64,000 bases of DNA from Actinokineospora pegani (GCF_009745975.1 NZ_WHOL01000098.1:186001-250000), one strand, 5' to 3'. Positions 8,103 to 20,885 are shown, counted from the first letter of the stretch. Notes: generated by a model not told the origin, from the sequence alone. Program-made: numbers and translations.

Positions 8103-8710
8103 GCGCCACGACCGTCGACACCCCGCACGGCCCGGCCAGGGCCGAGCTGCACTGCGCGGAGGAGCCCAGGGCCGCGCTGCTGCTCGGGCACGGGGCGGGC
8201 GGTGGCACCGGCGCCCCGGACCTGGTGGCCGCGACCAGGGCCGCGATCGCGGTCGGGGTGCACGTCGCGCTGGTCGAGCAGCCCTACCGGGTGGCGGGTC
8301 GGCGCGCTCCCGCGCCTGCCGGGCAACTGGACGCGTGCTGGCTCGCCGTGGCCGCCGACCTGGGGCGACGCTGGTTCGACGGGTTGCCGCTGCTGTTCGG
8401 GGGCCGGTCGTCGGGGGCGCGCGTGGCGTGCCGGACGGCCGCTGCGGGGGAGGCCGCGGGGGTGCTGTGCCTGGCGTTCCCCGTGCACCCGCCGGGCAAG
8501 CCGGACAAGTCGCGGCTGCCGGAGCTCGACGCCGTCACCGTGCCCGCACTCGTGGTGCAGGGCCGCGCGGACCCCTTCGGCCAGCCGACGGCGGGACCGC
8601 GGCGGGAAGTCGTGTCGCTGGCGGGGGACCACTCGCTGGACATGGACCCGGAGGGCCTCGGGCGCGCGGTGTCGGACTGGCTCGAGCGCGTGCTGCGACC
8701 GCTCGACTGA
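8099..8710 (+). CDS. Small alpha/beta-hydrolase (KANL3/Tex30-like)
   Basis: 203 aa, starting with GTG 8099 inside the SRAP stop codon (GTGA overlap), hence translationally coupled. The fold cues are the oxyanion loop LLGHGAGGG, the nucleophile elbow 'GGRSSGAR' (Ser in G-x-S-x-G form), an acid in VVQGRADPFG and His in LAGDHSLDM. Such proteins are called KANL3/Tex30 or dienelactone-hydrolase-like; the substrate is unknown. Coupling to a DNA-protection protein is suggestive but may only reflect compact genome organisation. Confidence 0.8.
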   Translation: MSATTVDTPHGPARAELHCAEEPRAALLLGHGAGGGTGAPDLVAATRAAIAVGVHVALVEQPYRVAGRRAPAPAGQLDACWLAVAADLGRRWFDGLPLLFGGRSSGARVACRTAAAGEAAGVLCLAFPVHPPGKPDKSRLPELDAVTVPALVVQGRADPFGQPTAGPRREVVSLAGDHSLDMDPEGLGRAVSDWLERVLRPLD

Positions 8711-8752
8711 CCCGCGGACTGTGTTCGTCGTCGCCAGATTTGTGTTGGGAGA

Positions 8753-8776
8753 AACCGAACTGTCGGTTGGCGCGTC
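8753..8776 (+). promoter_or_regulatory. ECF-type promoter or operator upstream of the lipoprotein gene
   Basis: AACC (8753-8756) and CGTC (8773-8776) are separated by 16 bases, matching the -35 AAC / -10 CGTC layout of ECF sigma promoters. The same -35 lies in a palindrome AACCGA-ACTG-TCGGTT (8753-8768) that looks like a TetR-class operator. The two readings are not exclusive. Confidence 0.45.
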
Positions 8777-8820
8777 TACTGTGTCATTCAAGAGTTCCGG
8801 CAAGGCTTAGGGGTTTCATC

Positions 8821-9627
8821 ATGGGTAAGACCAGGCTGACTGTGGCGGGCGCGCTGCTGTCCGCACTCGCGCTGGCGGGGTGCGGATCGACGACGCCCGG
8901 GGCTCCGGTCCCCACGGGCGCCCCCGCCGCGAGCGAGCAGGGCTCCGCGGGCGGCATCGGCAGCCTCAAGGCGCTCGCCGAGGCCGTCGCCGACAACAGC
9001 GTCGACGCCCAGGGCGTCCACGTCGAGATGACCACCGCCGGTGGCCCGCTGACGACGGAGGGCGCAGGCGACATCAGCTTCGCGGGCGAGCAGACCTCGA
9101 TGTCGTTCACCACGACCACGCCGGTGGGCGAGATGACCATGGTCCTGGTCGACCAGGTCTTCTACCTCAAGGTCCCGCCGGGCCTGGGTCTCGGCGGCGA
9201 CAAGCCGTGGATGAAGGTCACCGCCGACACCCCCGGCGCCGAGTCGTTCGGCAGCACCCTGGACCAGATGAAGAACACCGACCCGCGTGAGCAGCTCAAG
9301 AACATCCTGAACGCGGGTGAGCTCATCGATCAGGAGAAGACCACCCTCGACGGCCAGGACGTCACCCACTACACGATCCAGGTCGACGTGGCCAAGCTCG
9401 ACGAGAAGTCGGGCTACGACGACGCGACCAAGAAGACCCTCACCGACGCGGGCATCACCGAGTACCCCATGGAGATCTGGGTCAACGGCGACAGCCTTTT
9501 TATCCGCAGCGTGACCACGGTTCCGGTGCCGGGCGTGGGCGAGAGCAAGGTCCAGCTGGACTACACGGACTGGGGAAAGCCGGTCAAGGTGGAGGCTCCG
9601 GACCCGGCTGAGGTCAGCGGATCTTGA
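8821..9627 (+). CDS. Secreted lipoprotein, LppX/LprG (LolA-like) type
   Basis: 268 aa. Residues 1-20 are a lipoprotein signal peptide with lipobox L-A-G-C (modified Cys21), followed by a Pro/Ala/Ser linker and a LolA-like beta-barrel region typical of actinobacterial LppX/LprA/F/G proteins ('SLKALAEAVADNSVDAQGVHVEM', 'FYLKVPPGL', 'EIWVNGDSLFIRS'). In mycobacteria such proteins carry triacylated lipids or lipoglycans to the outer envelope; whether this one does is inference. It is monocistronic, with its own promoter-like palindrome and its own terminator. Confidence 0.85.
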   Translation: MGKTRLTVAGALLSALALAGCGSTTPGAPVPTGAPAASEQGSAGGIGSLKALAEAVADNSVDAQGVHVEMTTAGGPLTTEGAGDISFAGEQTSMSFTTTTPVGEMTMVLVDQVFYLKVPPGLGLGGDKPWMKVTADTPGAESFGSTLDQMKNTDPREQLKNILNAGELIDQEKTTLDGQDVTHYTIQVDVAKLDEKSGYDDATKKTLTDAGITEYPMEIWVNGDSLFIRSVTTVPVPGVGESKVQLDYTDWGKPVKVEAPDPAEVSGS

Positions 9628-9631
9628 GTGG

Positions 9632-9668
9632 ACAGGCCCCGTCGCTTCGCGGCGGGGCCTGTTTGTCT
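9632..9668 (+). terminator. Terminator after the lipoprotein gene
   Basis: A 10-bp perfect stem (9632-9641 with 9653-9662) followed by TTTGTCT. It starts five bases after the stop codon. Confidence 0.82.
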
Positions 9669-9925
9669 GTTGTGGTCTGTTGGGGGGATCTGCGTGTTCC
9701 GGGGGCCTGTTGTGGTGGGACGGGGTCCTGGTGGGGGCTGGGGGGCCTGTCCTCTGGGCCAGGGACTGACAGGGCCGCCGGGTTTGGTTGTCTTGGTGCT
9801 GTGGGGAAAGGCGATGGAAATGTGGGTGGGAGGGCGGGGGTGTTGGCGAGGGTTGGGCGTGAGGGCTGCTGGGGTTAGGGGCGAAGGTGCTCTGGGGGCG
9901 AGTGAAAGTGCTCTTGGGGGGAGCG
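9669..9925. other. G/T-rich convergent intergenic stretch
   Basis: About 260 bp between the lipoprotein terminator and the pruA stop. The plus strand is strikingly rich in runs of G and poor in C. I see no convincing gene, although open frames occur because the stretch lacks A-rich stop codons. Confidence 0.6.
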
Positions 9926-11554
<1,629 letters not shown>

Positions 11555-11670
11555 CGGCTGGCTCGCCTCCCTGCTTCGGCTCGGACTCCCGGGTTTGTGA
11601 CCCGCTGTGACAACCATGTTGGCACGGCGCGACGACATCTGCGGGAATCCATCCACAGGGCAGGTCCGGG

Positions 11671-12174
11671 TTAGAGCAGCTCCAGCAGGAACGGCAGCTC
11701 CTGCACGGCGTACCAGGCCAGCTCGTGGTCCTCGGCGTCGCCGAGGGTGAACTCGGCGTCCGGGTCGCCCAGGTCGGCGGCGTCGACGACGGCCGCGGCG
11801 GCGCGCACGGCGTCCTCGGCCTCGGCGGTGTCGAAGTGGATGGCGGCGACGGCCTTGAGCGGCACCGGCCCGGCCAGCCGGACCACCGAGTGGTCGAGGT
11901 CCGGCCGGAGCTGCGCCCCGTCGACGTCGGCGGAGACCACCGCGCGCCGCATCAGCGTCTCCGGGTCGGTGTCGGCCTCGGTGCGCAACAGCCGCAGCGA
12001 GGCGCGCGCGGCGTCGTTCATCGCCGCGTACTCCAACTCCTCGTCGCCGCCGGTCGCGTAGGACTCGCGCAGGGCGGGGGTCAGCGCGAACGCCGTCCCG
12101 CTGATGGCGGCCAGTTCGCCCGAAGCGCTCAGGGTGCGCAGCATCGACACCGTCGCGGGCAGGTAGACCCTCAC
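11671..12174 (-). CDS. Conserved actinobacterial protein, DUF6912-like
   Basis: 167 aa, beginning MRVYLPATVSML, a start I associate with the DUF6912 family of uncharacterised actinobacterial proteins. It is acidic and cytoplasmic, with no signal peptide or membrane segment. The central part reads as alternating strands and helices (VVSADVDGAQLRP, AAIHFDTAEAEDAVRAAAAVV) and it ends in 'DHELAWYAVQELPFLLELL'. The function is unknown. It starts 16 bp after the stop of the wax-ester-synthase-like gene on the same strand and is probably co-transcribed with it. Confidence 0.7.
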   Translation of the reverse strand: MRVYLPATVSMLRTLSASGELAAISGTAFALTPALRESYATGGDEELEYAAMNDAARASLRLLRTEADTDPETLMRRAVVSADVDGAQLRPDLDHSVVRLAGPVPLKAVAAIHFDTAEAEDAVRAAAAVVDAADLGDPDAEFTLGDAEDHELAWYAVQELPFLLELL

Positions 12175-12190
12175 AACATCACGCTCTCAG

Positions 12191-13600
12191 TCAGGCTCTT
12201 GTCGTGGTCAGCAGTTCCTCGACGGACTCTTCCAGCATCCTGGCCAGCACGTCCACGTCGGACATCGCGCTGCGGTCGCCGGTCAGGCCGAAGTACACCC
12301 CGCCGTCGTAGGAGGTGACCCCGATGGCCAGCGCCTGGTTCCGGCTCAGCGGCATGACCGGGAACATCTCGGTCATGCGCGCGGTGCCCGCGTAGAGCGG
12401 GATCTGCGGGCCGGGGACGTTGGTGACGACCAGGTTGAAGATGCGCTGGGAGATCGACGCGGCCGCCCGCGCGCCCAGCGAGTGCAGCGTCGGCGGGGCG
12501 AACCCGCCGACGCGCAGCAGCGCCGAGGCCGCCACCGAGCGGACCGAGTCGTTGTGCGCGCGCAGCGCGTGGCTGACGTGGTGCAGCCGCACGAACGGGT
12601 TGGGCTCGCCGACGGGCAGGTCGACCAGGTGCGGGGTGACCTGGTTGCCGAGCATGCCCGGCACGGTCCCGTCGGTGACGTCGTCGTGCACGGCCATCGG
12701 CACCAGCGCCCGGACCAGCGTCGAGGAGGTGATCTGCTCCCCGCGCGAGAGCAGCCACGAGCGCAGGGCGCCGGAGATGACGGTGAGGATGACGTCGTTG
12801 ACCGTGCCGCCGTGCAGCGCCCGCACGTCGCGCAGGTCGTCGAGCTTGGCGCGGGCCACGGCGAACAGCCTGGACTTGCCGACGGCGGCGTTGAGCGGCC
12901 CGGCGGGGGCCGGGCGGGCGGCAATGCCGATCGCCGACACCACGGTCTCGACGACCCCGGCGACCTTCTGCGTGGTGGCCATGACGTCGGTGACCGCCGA
13001 GCGCACGTTCTCGACCATCTCCCGCGGCCGCAGCACGGTCTCCGAGACCGCGTCCAGCAGCAGCCGGGTCGGGCCGGGCGCGCGGCGCGGCAGCCACGGC
13101 TCCTCCGCGGGCTCCTGCGGCTCGTGCGGCGCCGAGTCCAGGATGACCTGGCCGAAGTCGATCGTGCGGACCCCGTCGACCAGGGCCTGGTGGCTCTTGG
13201 TGATCAGGGCGACGTGGCCGCCCGCGAGCCCCTCGACCAGGTACGTCTCCCACAGCGGCCGGTTCTGGTCCAGCGGCCGCGCCATCAGCCGCCCGACCAG
13301 GTCGAAGAGCTGCTCGTCGCTGCCCGGGCGGGGCAGCGCGGAGCGCCGGACGTGGTAGGCGATGTCGAAGTGCGGGTCGTCCACCCAGACCGGGCGGGCC
13401 AAGTGGCCGGGGACCTCGGCGACCTTCTGCCGGTACCGGGGCACCAGGGGCAGCCGCTGCTCGATGAGCGAGACCAGTTGCGGGTAGGCGAAGCCCGCGC
13501 GCGGCCTGCGGAAGACCGAGACGCCGCCAACGTGCATCGGCGTGACGGGGTCCTCCAGGTAGAGGAACGACGCGTCGAGGGCGGACAGGCGGTCTGGCAT
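12191..13600 (-). CDS. Wax ester synthase/diacylglycerol acyltransferase family protein
   Basis: 469 aa from ATG 13600 (MPDRLSALDASFLYLED). WS/DGAT enzymes acylate long-chain alcohols or diacylglycerol to make storage lipids. Family blocks are present: PMHVGG near residue 21, NRPLWETYLVEG (about 113-124), the motif region around 136-143 and NVPGP near the C-terminus. The catalytic HHxxxDG is altered to S-H-Q-A-L-V-D-G: the second His (H137) and the Asp-Gly remain, but the first His is Ser136. In studied enzymes the second His matters more, so activity is possible. It is divergent from rlmB and leads the DUF6912-like gene. Confidence 0.88.
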   Translation of the reverse strand: MPDRLSALDASFLYLEDPVTPMHVGGVSVFRRPRAGFAYPQLVSLIEQRLPLVPRYRQKVAEVPGHLARPVWVDDPHFDIAYHVRRSALPRPGSDEQLFDLVGRLMARPLDQNRPLWETYLVEGLAGGHVALITKSHQALVDGVRTIDFGQVILDSAPHEPQEPAEEPWLPRRAPGPTRLLLDAVSETVLRPREMVENVRSAVTDVMATTQKVAGVVETVVSAIGIAARPAPAGPLNAAVGKSRLFAVARAKLDDLRDVRALHGGTVNDVILTVISGALRSWLLSRGEQITSSTLVRALVPMAVHDDVTDGTVPGMLGNQVTPHLVDLPVGEPNPFVRLHHVSHALRAHNDSVRSVAASALLRVGGFAPPTLHSLGARAAASISQRIFNLVVTNVPGPQIPLYAGTARMTEMFPVMPLSRNQALAIGVTSYDGGVYFGLTGDRSAMSDVDVLARMLEESVEELLTTTRA

Positions 13601-13690
13601 GCCGTTGATCCTGACACACCCCCCGCGCGCGGGTGCGGCTCGAGAGCGGGGCGTGGGCAGGGTCATGCCCGCGCGTGCCAGACTCTCCGG

Positions 13691-14461
13691 GTGTCATCGC
13701 AGGAGCCCTCCCCCAAAGACCGCTTCGTCACCGTCTACGGCCGCAAACCGGTGCTCGAGGCACTGGCCGACCGCGGGCTGTCGGTGGACAAGGTGGTGCT
13801 GGCCGACAACGCCCGCGGCCTGGCGGCCAGGGAGATCATCGACGCGGCCCGCGCGCGCGGCGTCGAGGTGCGCAGGGCCACGCCGCAGCGGGTGAAGGTG
13901 TTGGCGGGCAACGGCAAGCAGGACCAGGGCGTGCTCGCCGACGTGGTCGCGCCCCGGATGCGCACCCTGGCCGACGCGCTGTCCGGCCCGAAGCCGCCGC
14001 GGTCGGTGCTGCTGCTCGACGGGGTCACGACCCCGGCCAACGTGGGCATGATCCTGCGGACCGCCACGGCGGCGGGGATCGGCGGCATCGTGGTGCCGCG
14101 CCGCGGGGTGGCCTCGATCGACCCGATGGTGGTCAAGGCCTCGGCCGGGGTGGCGTTCACCGCGCCGGTGCTGCGCTGCCACACGGCCGAGGAGGCGGCG
14201 GCCGCGCTCCGCGAGGCGGGTTACCCGCTGTTGGCCATGGACGCGGGCGCCCGCTCGACGGTGTTCGACGCCCAGTGGCCGGGCCGGGTGGCGTTCGTGC
14301 TCGGCAGTGAGACGGCAGGCGTGGGCGAGGGGGTGCGCTCGCAGGTGTCGGGGTGGGTGTCGATCCCGATGGCGGGCGGCGTGGAGTCGCTGAACGTGGC
14401 GAGCGCCGCGGCGGTGCTGTGCTTCGAACTGGTGCGCCGATCAGCCGCGAAGGACCGCTAG
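13691..14461 (+). CDS. rlmB: 23S rRNA (guanosine-2'-O-)-methyltransferase, RlmB/TrmH type
   Basis: 256 aa SPOUT methyltransferase. An N-terminal substrate-binding domain (FVTVYGRKPVLEAL) is followed by the knotted SAM-binding domain with motif 1 (DGVTTPANVGMILRTA), motif 2 (FVLGSETAGVG) and motif 3 (SIPMAGGVESLNVASAAAV). These enzymes ribose-methylate rRNA or tRNA guanosine; RlmB modifies 23S rRNA, and the exact target here is inferred. The GTG 13691 start has no clear ribosome-binding site. Its end overlaps the convergent HAD gene by 21 bp. Confidence 0.87.
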   Translation: MSSQEPSPKDRFVTVYGRKPVLEALADRGLSVDKVVLADNARGLAAREIIDAARARGVEVRRATPQRVKVLAGNGKQDQGVLADVVAPRMRTLADALSGPKPPRSVLLLDGVTTPANVGMILRTATAAGIGGIVVPRRGVASIDPMVVKASAGVAFTAPVLRCHTAEEAAAALREAGYPLLAMDAGARSTVFDAQWPGRVAFVLGSETAGVGEGVRSQVSGWVSIPMAGGVESLNVASAAAVLCFELVRRSAAKDR

Positions 14462-14806
14462 CTCGTCCAGTGTGGACTGGGTCGAGGTGTGCCGGATGCC
14501 GGTCATGCCCGCCAGCACGGCGCCGCGGACGTAGCCGGGGACGTCGTCGATGAAGACGCAGCGGCTCGGGTCGACCCCCAGCACGCGCGCCGCGTGCAGG
14601 TAGATCCCCTTGTCCGGCTTGGCGACCCCCACCTCACCCGAGACGACGACGGCGTCGAAGACGTCCGGCAGCCCGCGCGGGCGGTGGTCCGCATTGGACA
14701 GCAGGGCGGTCTTGAGCCCGCGCCCGCGCGCGTCGGCGACCACCTCCGCCATCCCCTCGTCGGTGAACGTCCCGGCGTAGTCGACCACCAGCGCCTCGTA
14801 CTCCAC
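14441..14806 (-). CDS. Small HAD-family hydrolase
   Basis: 121 aa from GTG 14806, which has GAGGGGAAG upstream; a longer frame to GTG 14830 lacks this. HAD motifs: I as D-Y-A-G-T-F-T (the usual D-x-D-x-T/V has Ala in place of the second Asp), II as LLSNAD, III Lys in GVAKPDKGIY and IV as FIDDVPG. The cap domain between motifs I and II is essentially absent and the protein is about half the usual length. Loss of the second motif-I Asp, the general acid/base in phosphatases, argues against ordinary phosphatase activity; the role is unknown. It overlaps the end of rlmB. Confidence 0.75.
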   Translation of the reverse strand: MEYEALVVDYAGTFTDEGMAEVVADARGRGLKTALLSNADHRPRGLPDVFDAVVVSGEVGVAKPDKGIYLHAARVLGVDPSRCVFIDDVPGYVRGAVLAGMTGIRHTSTQSTLDELAVLRG

Positions 14807-14898
14807 GGCCTTCCCCTCTTCGGGTGACACCCGTCCGCTCCCCCGGGCGGCGGGCGCTCTGTCTGCGCGACGTCACCTGATTCGGGGGAGGAAACACA

Positions 14899-15396
14899 AT
14901 GGTGCGCTTGAGCATCCTGCCGGACATCATCGAGCCGGAACCCGCGTGGTCGACACCGCCACCGTCACCGCCGCGCCCGGTCGAGGCGCTGCGCCGGGGC
15001 CCGGTGCCCACCCGCGACGAGCCGGGCCCCACCCGGGACACGCTCTGGCGGCTGCTGGCACTGGTGCTGGAGGTGCTCGACGGCAAGCGCGCGCCGGGGC
15101 AACTGCGGGCCGCGGTGGACGCGGGGGTGTACGAGGCGCTGCTGACCAGGGCCAGGAAGAGCCGCGGTCGACGACATCGGCTCTTGTCGCTGCACACGTG
15201 CGCAGTTGTGCCGGGGGTGGTGGAGTTGTGCGCGTCGGTGCGGGTGGAGGGGCCCGGGGGCTGGCGAGTGCAGGCTTTCGCGGGCCGGATGGAGGCGGTG
15301 GAGGGGCAGTGGCGGTGCGTGCTGCTGCGCCCGCTGATCAACGGCCCCGGCAGGCCTGTGGGCCCGGTGACCAGCATCAACGCCAGGCGGGGGTAG
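14899..15396 (+). CDS. Rv3235/DUF6459-like protein
   Basis: 165 aa. The N-terminal third is proline-rich and low complexity. The remainder has the pattern of the actinobacterial Rv3235 family: a helix 'LWRLLALVLEVLDGKRAPGQLRAAVDAGVYEALL', then strands 'SLHTCAVVPGVVELCASVRV' and 'RVQAFAGRMEAVEGQWRCVLLRPL'. Family members lie near secA in many actinobacteria and have no known function. GGAGGAAA precedes the ATG. A terminator follows, and beyond it are two decayed copies of its own 3' end. Confidence 0.78.
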   Translation: MVRLSILPDIIEPEPAWSTPPPSPPRPVEALRRGPVPTRDEPGPTRDTLWRLLALVLEVLDGKRAPGQLRAAVDAGVYEALLTRARKSRGRRHRLLSLHTCAVVPGVVELCASVRVEGPGGWRVQAFAGRMEAVEGQWRCVLLRPLINGPGRPVGPVTSINARRG

Positions 15397-15409
15397 CCCG
15401 GGGACGCCT

Positions 15410-15440
15410 GTGCCGCGCCCGGTTCCGCTGGGCGCGGCAC
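15410..15440 (+). terminator. Terminator after the DUF6459-like gene
   Basis: An 11-bp perfect stem (15410-15420 with 15430-15440) and a 9-base loop, without a T-tract. A related but longer hairpin recurs at 15889-15929, as part of the repeated unit. Confidence 0.65.
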
Positions 15441-15888
15441 GGGTCGGGGTGGTGGACCTGTGCGTGTCGGTGCGAGTGGAGGGGCCGGGGGCTGGCGAGT
15501 GCAGGCTCTCGCGGGCCGCACGGAGGCCGTGGAGGGCAGTGGCGGTGCGTGCCCGCCCCAGCAAGCTCACGAGCCGCGCCCGGTGGAACCGGCGACACGG
15601 AACCGGGGGTGGTGCGGCCGCGCGGGTGGAGGCCGATAGGCACGATGACCAGCAGCAACGCCAAACGGAAACAGCCCGGGCCCACCCGTGTCGTCGCCCG
15701 GGCGGGCCGGGGCGGCACAGAACCAGGAGTGGTGAAGCTGCGCGGATGGGCGGGGCAGGAGCCGGCCTCCGCAGACCGCATGGAGACCGCTGGTGAGCAG
15801 TGGCGGTGCATGATCCCGCTACTCAACGGCCCCGCACACCGATAGGCACGATGACCAGCAGCAACGCCAAGCGGGAACAGCCCGGAAA
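15441..15888 (+). repeat. Two decayed tandem copies of the DUF6459-like 3' end
   Basis: This gene-free 545-bp gap (15397-15941) holds diverged copies of the preceding gene's tail. CTGGCGAGTGCAGGCT occurs at 15261 (intact gene) and 15492. CAGTGGCGGTGC occurs at about 15307, 15538 and 15798. GACCAGCA-CAACGCCA-type sequence occurs at about 15369 (intact), 15646 and 15852. None of the copies retains a full frame. The last unit runs into the secA terminator hairpin, so the duplicated block was tail plus hairpin. Confidence 0.85.
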
Positions 15889-15929
15889 CACCTGTGCCGC
15901 GCCCGGGCGGACCGGGCGCGGCACAGGTG
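15889..15929 (-). terminator. Terminator after secA
   Basis: Perfect 18-bp stem (15889-15906 with 15912-15929) with a 5-base loop, 12 bp past the secA stop. On the minus strand it is followed by a short GTTTCC tract. It is the larger relative of the hairpin at 15410-15440. Confidence 0.8.
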
Positions 15930-15941
15930 TGGGGGTGGTGC

Positions 15942-18863
<2,922 letters not shown>

Positions 18864-19040
18864 CCGAGTCGACCTCGCTCGCTGATAGTCGTGCACCCGT
18901 CGCGGGGCGCGGTTCCTGGCCATCGTAGGCAACCCGCCGCCTCGCGTGCACCGACGTGCCCCGACGGCGCTCGGCGAGGCACCCGGGCCACCACCTACCA
19001 GGGGGTAACGGATCAGGGTCCGCGAGGGTTCCGCCACCCG

Positions 19041-19078
19041 CCGCCGCGCCCCGGAACGCGGGTCCCGGGGCGCGGCGG
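19041..19078 (-). terminator. Terminator after hpf
   Basis: Perfect 14-bp GC stem (19041-19054 with 19065-19078), loop of 10, located 22 bp past the hpf stop. No T-run follows. Confidence 0.7.
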
Positions 19079-19099
19079 CGGTGGTCGGACGGGGCTGGA

Positions 19100-19744
19100 T
19101 CAGACGAGGCGGATGACGCCGTAGTCGAAGGCCCTGCGCCGGTAGACGACGCTGGGCGAGCCGGAGTCGACGTCGGCGAACAGGTAGAAGTCGTGGCCGA
19201 CCAGTTCCATCTCCTCCAGGGCCTGGTCGACGGTCATCGGCTTCGCCGGGTGCTCCTTCTCCCGGACGATGGTGCCGGGGAGGTTGTCCGGCAGGTCGTC
19301 CCAGGACTGCTGCTCCGGCACGTCCTGGCCGGGCAGGGCGGTGGCGGGCAGGTCCAGTACGGCCGTGTGGCCGTTGGGTCCCAGCGCCTTGGCGCCGAGC
19401 GCGGTGGCCTCGGCGACGGAGGCGGGACTGCGCCGCCCGTGGTGGACCCGCCTGCGGTCGTGCTGGCGGCGCAACCGGTTCTCGAGCTTGCCGACGGCGA
19501 CGTCGAGCGCGGCGTAGAAATCGCCTGCGCAGGCCTCGGCGCGGACGGCGGGGCCCTTGCCCACACCGGTGATCTCGACGCGCTGGCAGTTCTTGGCCTG
19601 CCTGCGGTTGGGCTCGTGGAACAACTCGACGTCGAAGCGGATGACCTTGCGGTCATAGCGCTCCAGACGGGAGAGCTTCTCTTCCACGTGCGCCCGGTAG
19701 TGCTCGGGCACCTCGACGTTACGGCCCTTAACCACGATGTCCAT
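19100..19744 (-). CDS. hpf: Long-form ribosome hibernation promoting factor
   Basis: 214 aa. Long HPF has an N-terminal S30AE domain that sits in the 30S decoding/P-site region (residues 1-100: [20 protein letters not shown]...RVEITG...[19 protein letters not shown]) and a C-terminal dimerisation domain (about 155-214, ending [30 protein letters not shown]) that joins two 30S subunits into 100S particles. The linker is charged. ATG 19744 has GAGGGAGG upstream. In relatives the gene responds to stationary phase and stress; I could not identify a promoter with confidence in the long upstream gap. Confidence 0.95.
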   Translation of the reverse strand: MDIVVKGRNVEVPEHYRAHVEEKLSRLERYDRKVIRFDVELFHEPNRRQAKNCQRVEITGVGKGPAVRAEACAGDFYAALDVAVGKLENRLRRQHDRRRVHHGRRSPASVAEATALGAKALGPNGHTAVLDLPATALPGQDVPEQQSWDDLPDNLPGTIVREKEHPAKPMTVDQALEEMELVGHDFYLFADVDSGSPSVVYRRRAFDYGVIRLV

Positions 19745-20252
19745 ACACGACCTCCCTCGCGTGACGCGAGATGTTGGTTCCGCCGAAAGACTTCAGCGCC
19801 GGGATCGTCTGGATTCCAAGCCCAGAACAGGGCGTGACCTAGGGGGACAACCCCCACCCGGTCAGCGCGCCACCGGCGCCAGGGTCATGGGCTACTCGCC
19901 TCCTCCCGCCATCCGGGAACGGTGATAGCGCAGCACGCTAGCCCCGGATTCACCTGCGCGACAGCCCCCGACACGGAGGACGTCCGTCCGTGACCGCGAA
20001 TAACTGCCAGCGACCGAAATCCCGGTGAGATCCGGGCGAACCCAGACCAAACGTTCGATTGGGCGAACTTGTTGTCACCCGATCGACGCATCGCGCACCA
20101 CGCCGGGTTGGTGTACAACCACGCCCGGCGTACGGGGCCGTCCCCGCGGTGCTCACCGTTGAGCCGCATACCCGGCCAACGCACGGGAACGAGCGTGGGT
20201 TCCCTCCTGTGGTTCACCCGTTCAGCCGCGCGCCTTCTCGCGATGCGGACGG
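19745..20252. other. 508-bp gap between comF and hpf
   Basis: The gap holds the hpf leader and the end of the mtrA-comF unit. A weak hairpin (7-bp arms 20101-20107 and 20124-20130) could end the comF transcript. I see no convincing small gene, riboswitch or repeat, and I could not pick out a clear promoter. Confidence 0.5.
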
Positions 20253-20885
20253 TCATGCTGCCACGCAGACAACAACGGCGGCCACTTTTGTCCCGTGCCC
20301 GCGCAGAGCCCGCGCGCACGCCACCGCGCTGGCCCCGGTCGTGAGGACGTCGTCGACGAGCACGACCGGCGTGTCGGGCAGCGCCTCCGGCCGCACCCGC
20401 AGGTGTCGGGCGAGGTTGCGCCCGCGCTCCCGCGCGCCCAACCCCACGGAGTCCCGCGCGCCCCGCCCCAGCACCAGCGGCTCGGCGACGGGCAGCCCCA
20501 CGCGCCCGCCGACCTCGCGCGCGATGGCGGTCATGTGCGGCCCGCCCCGGCGCCTGCTCGCCGCGGGCCGCGACGGCACCGGCACGAGCGTCAGCGGCCG
20601 CGCGGGCGGCACGCCGGACACGAGCGCGGCGGCGATGACCGGGTAGAGGTCGCGCCGGTTGCGCTCCTTGGCCGCGATGACGAGGCGGCGAGCCGGACCC
20701 GCGTACGCCGCGGCGGCCGTCGTGGGCGGCAGGTGCGGCCGGTGCACGGGGAAGGGCGCGGCGAGGGCGCCCGCGCAGGTCTGGCACCACGGGGTGTCCT
20801 GCCTGCCGCAGCCCGCGCAGCGGGTGGGGAGCAGGGCGTCGAGGAGCGCGCGCAGCAGGGCGCGGGCCGGGTTGCGCTTCGTCAT
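20253..20885 (-). CDS. comF: ComF family phosphoribosyltransferase-like protein
   Basis: 210 aa from ATG 20885 (MTKRNPARAL). An N-terminal zinc ribbon with paired cysteines (C-A-G-C and C-Q-T-C, within the first 45 residues) precedes a type I phosphoribosyltransferase domain whose PRPP loop is VVLVDDVLTTGAS near the C-terminus; 'VPSRPAASRRRGG' and 'RNLARHL' also match the family. ComF proteins take part in DNA uptake in competent bacteria; in actinobacteria the role is unproven. It lies 68 bp downstream of lpqB on the same strand and is probably the last gene of the mtrA-mtrB-lpqB transcript. Confidence 0.9.
   Translation of the reverse strand: MTKRNPARALLRALLDALLPTRCAGCGRQDTPWCQTCAGALAAPFPVHRPHLPPTTAAAAYAGPARRLVIAAKERNRRDLYPVIAAALVSGVPPARPLTLVPVPSRPAASRRRGGPHMTAIAREVGGRVGLPVAEPLVLGRGARDSVGLGARERGRNLARHLRVRPEALPDTPVVLVDDVLTTGASAVACARALRGHGTKVAAVVVCVAA

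Noticed and set aside
11640-11680. GGAAT followed by GTT, as in a SigH promoter, near 11642.
   Set aside because: The spacing is 21 rather than 18-19 and it does not point to a gene start.
15241-15900. Spaced repeats that at first look like a CRISPR array.
   Set aside because: Only three units, unequal spacing, and the units derive from the tail of the preceding gene plus a terminator.
19100-20252. Upstream GTT/GGG-like elements considered as a SigB/SigH promoter of hpf.
   Set aside because: No pair had the right spacing; calling a promoter would be a guess.
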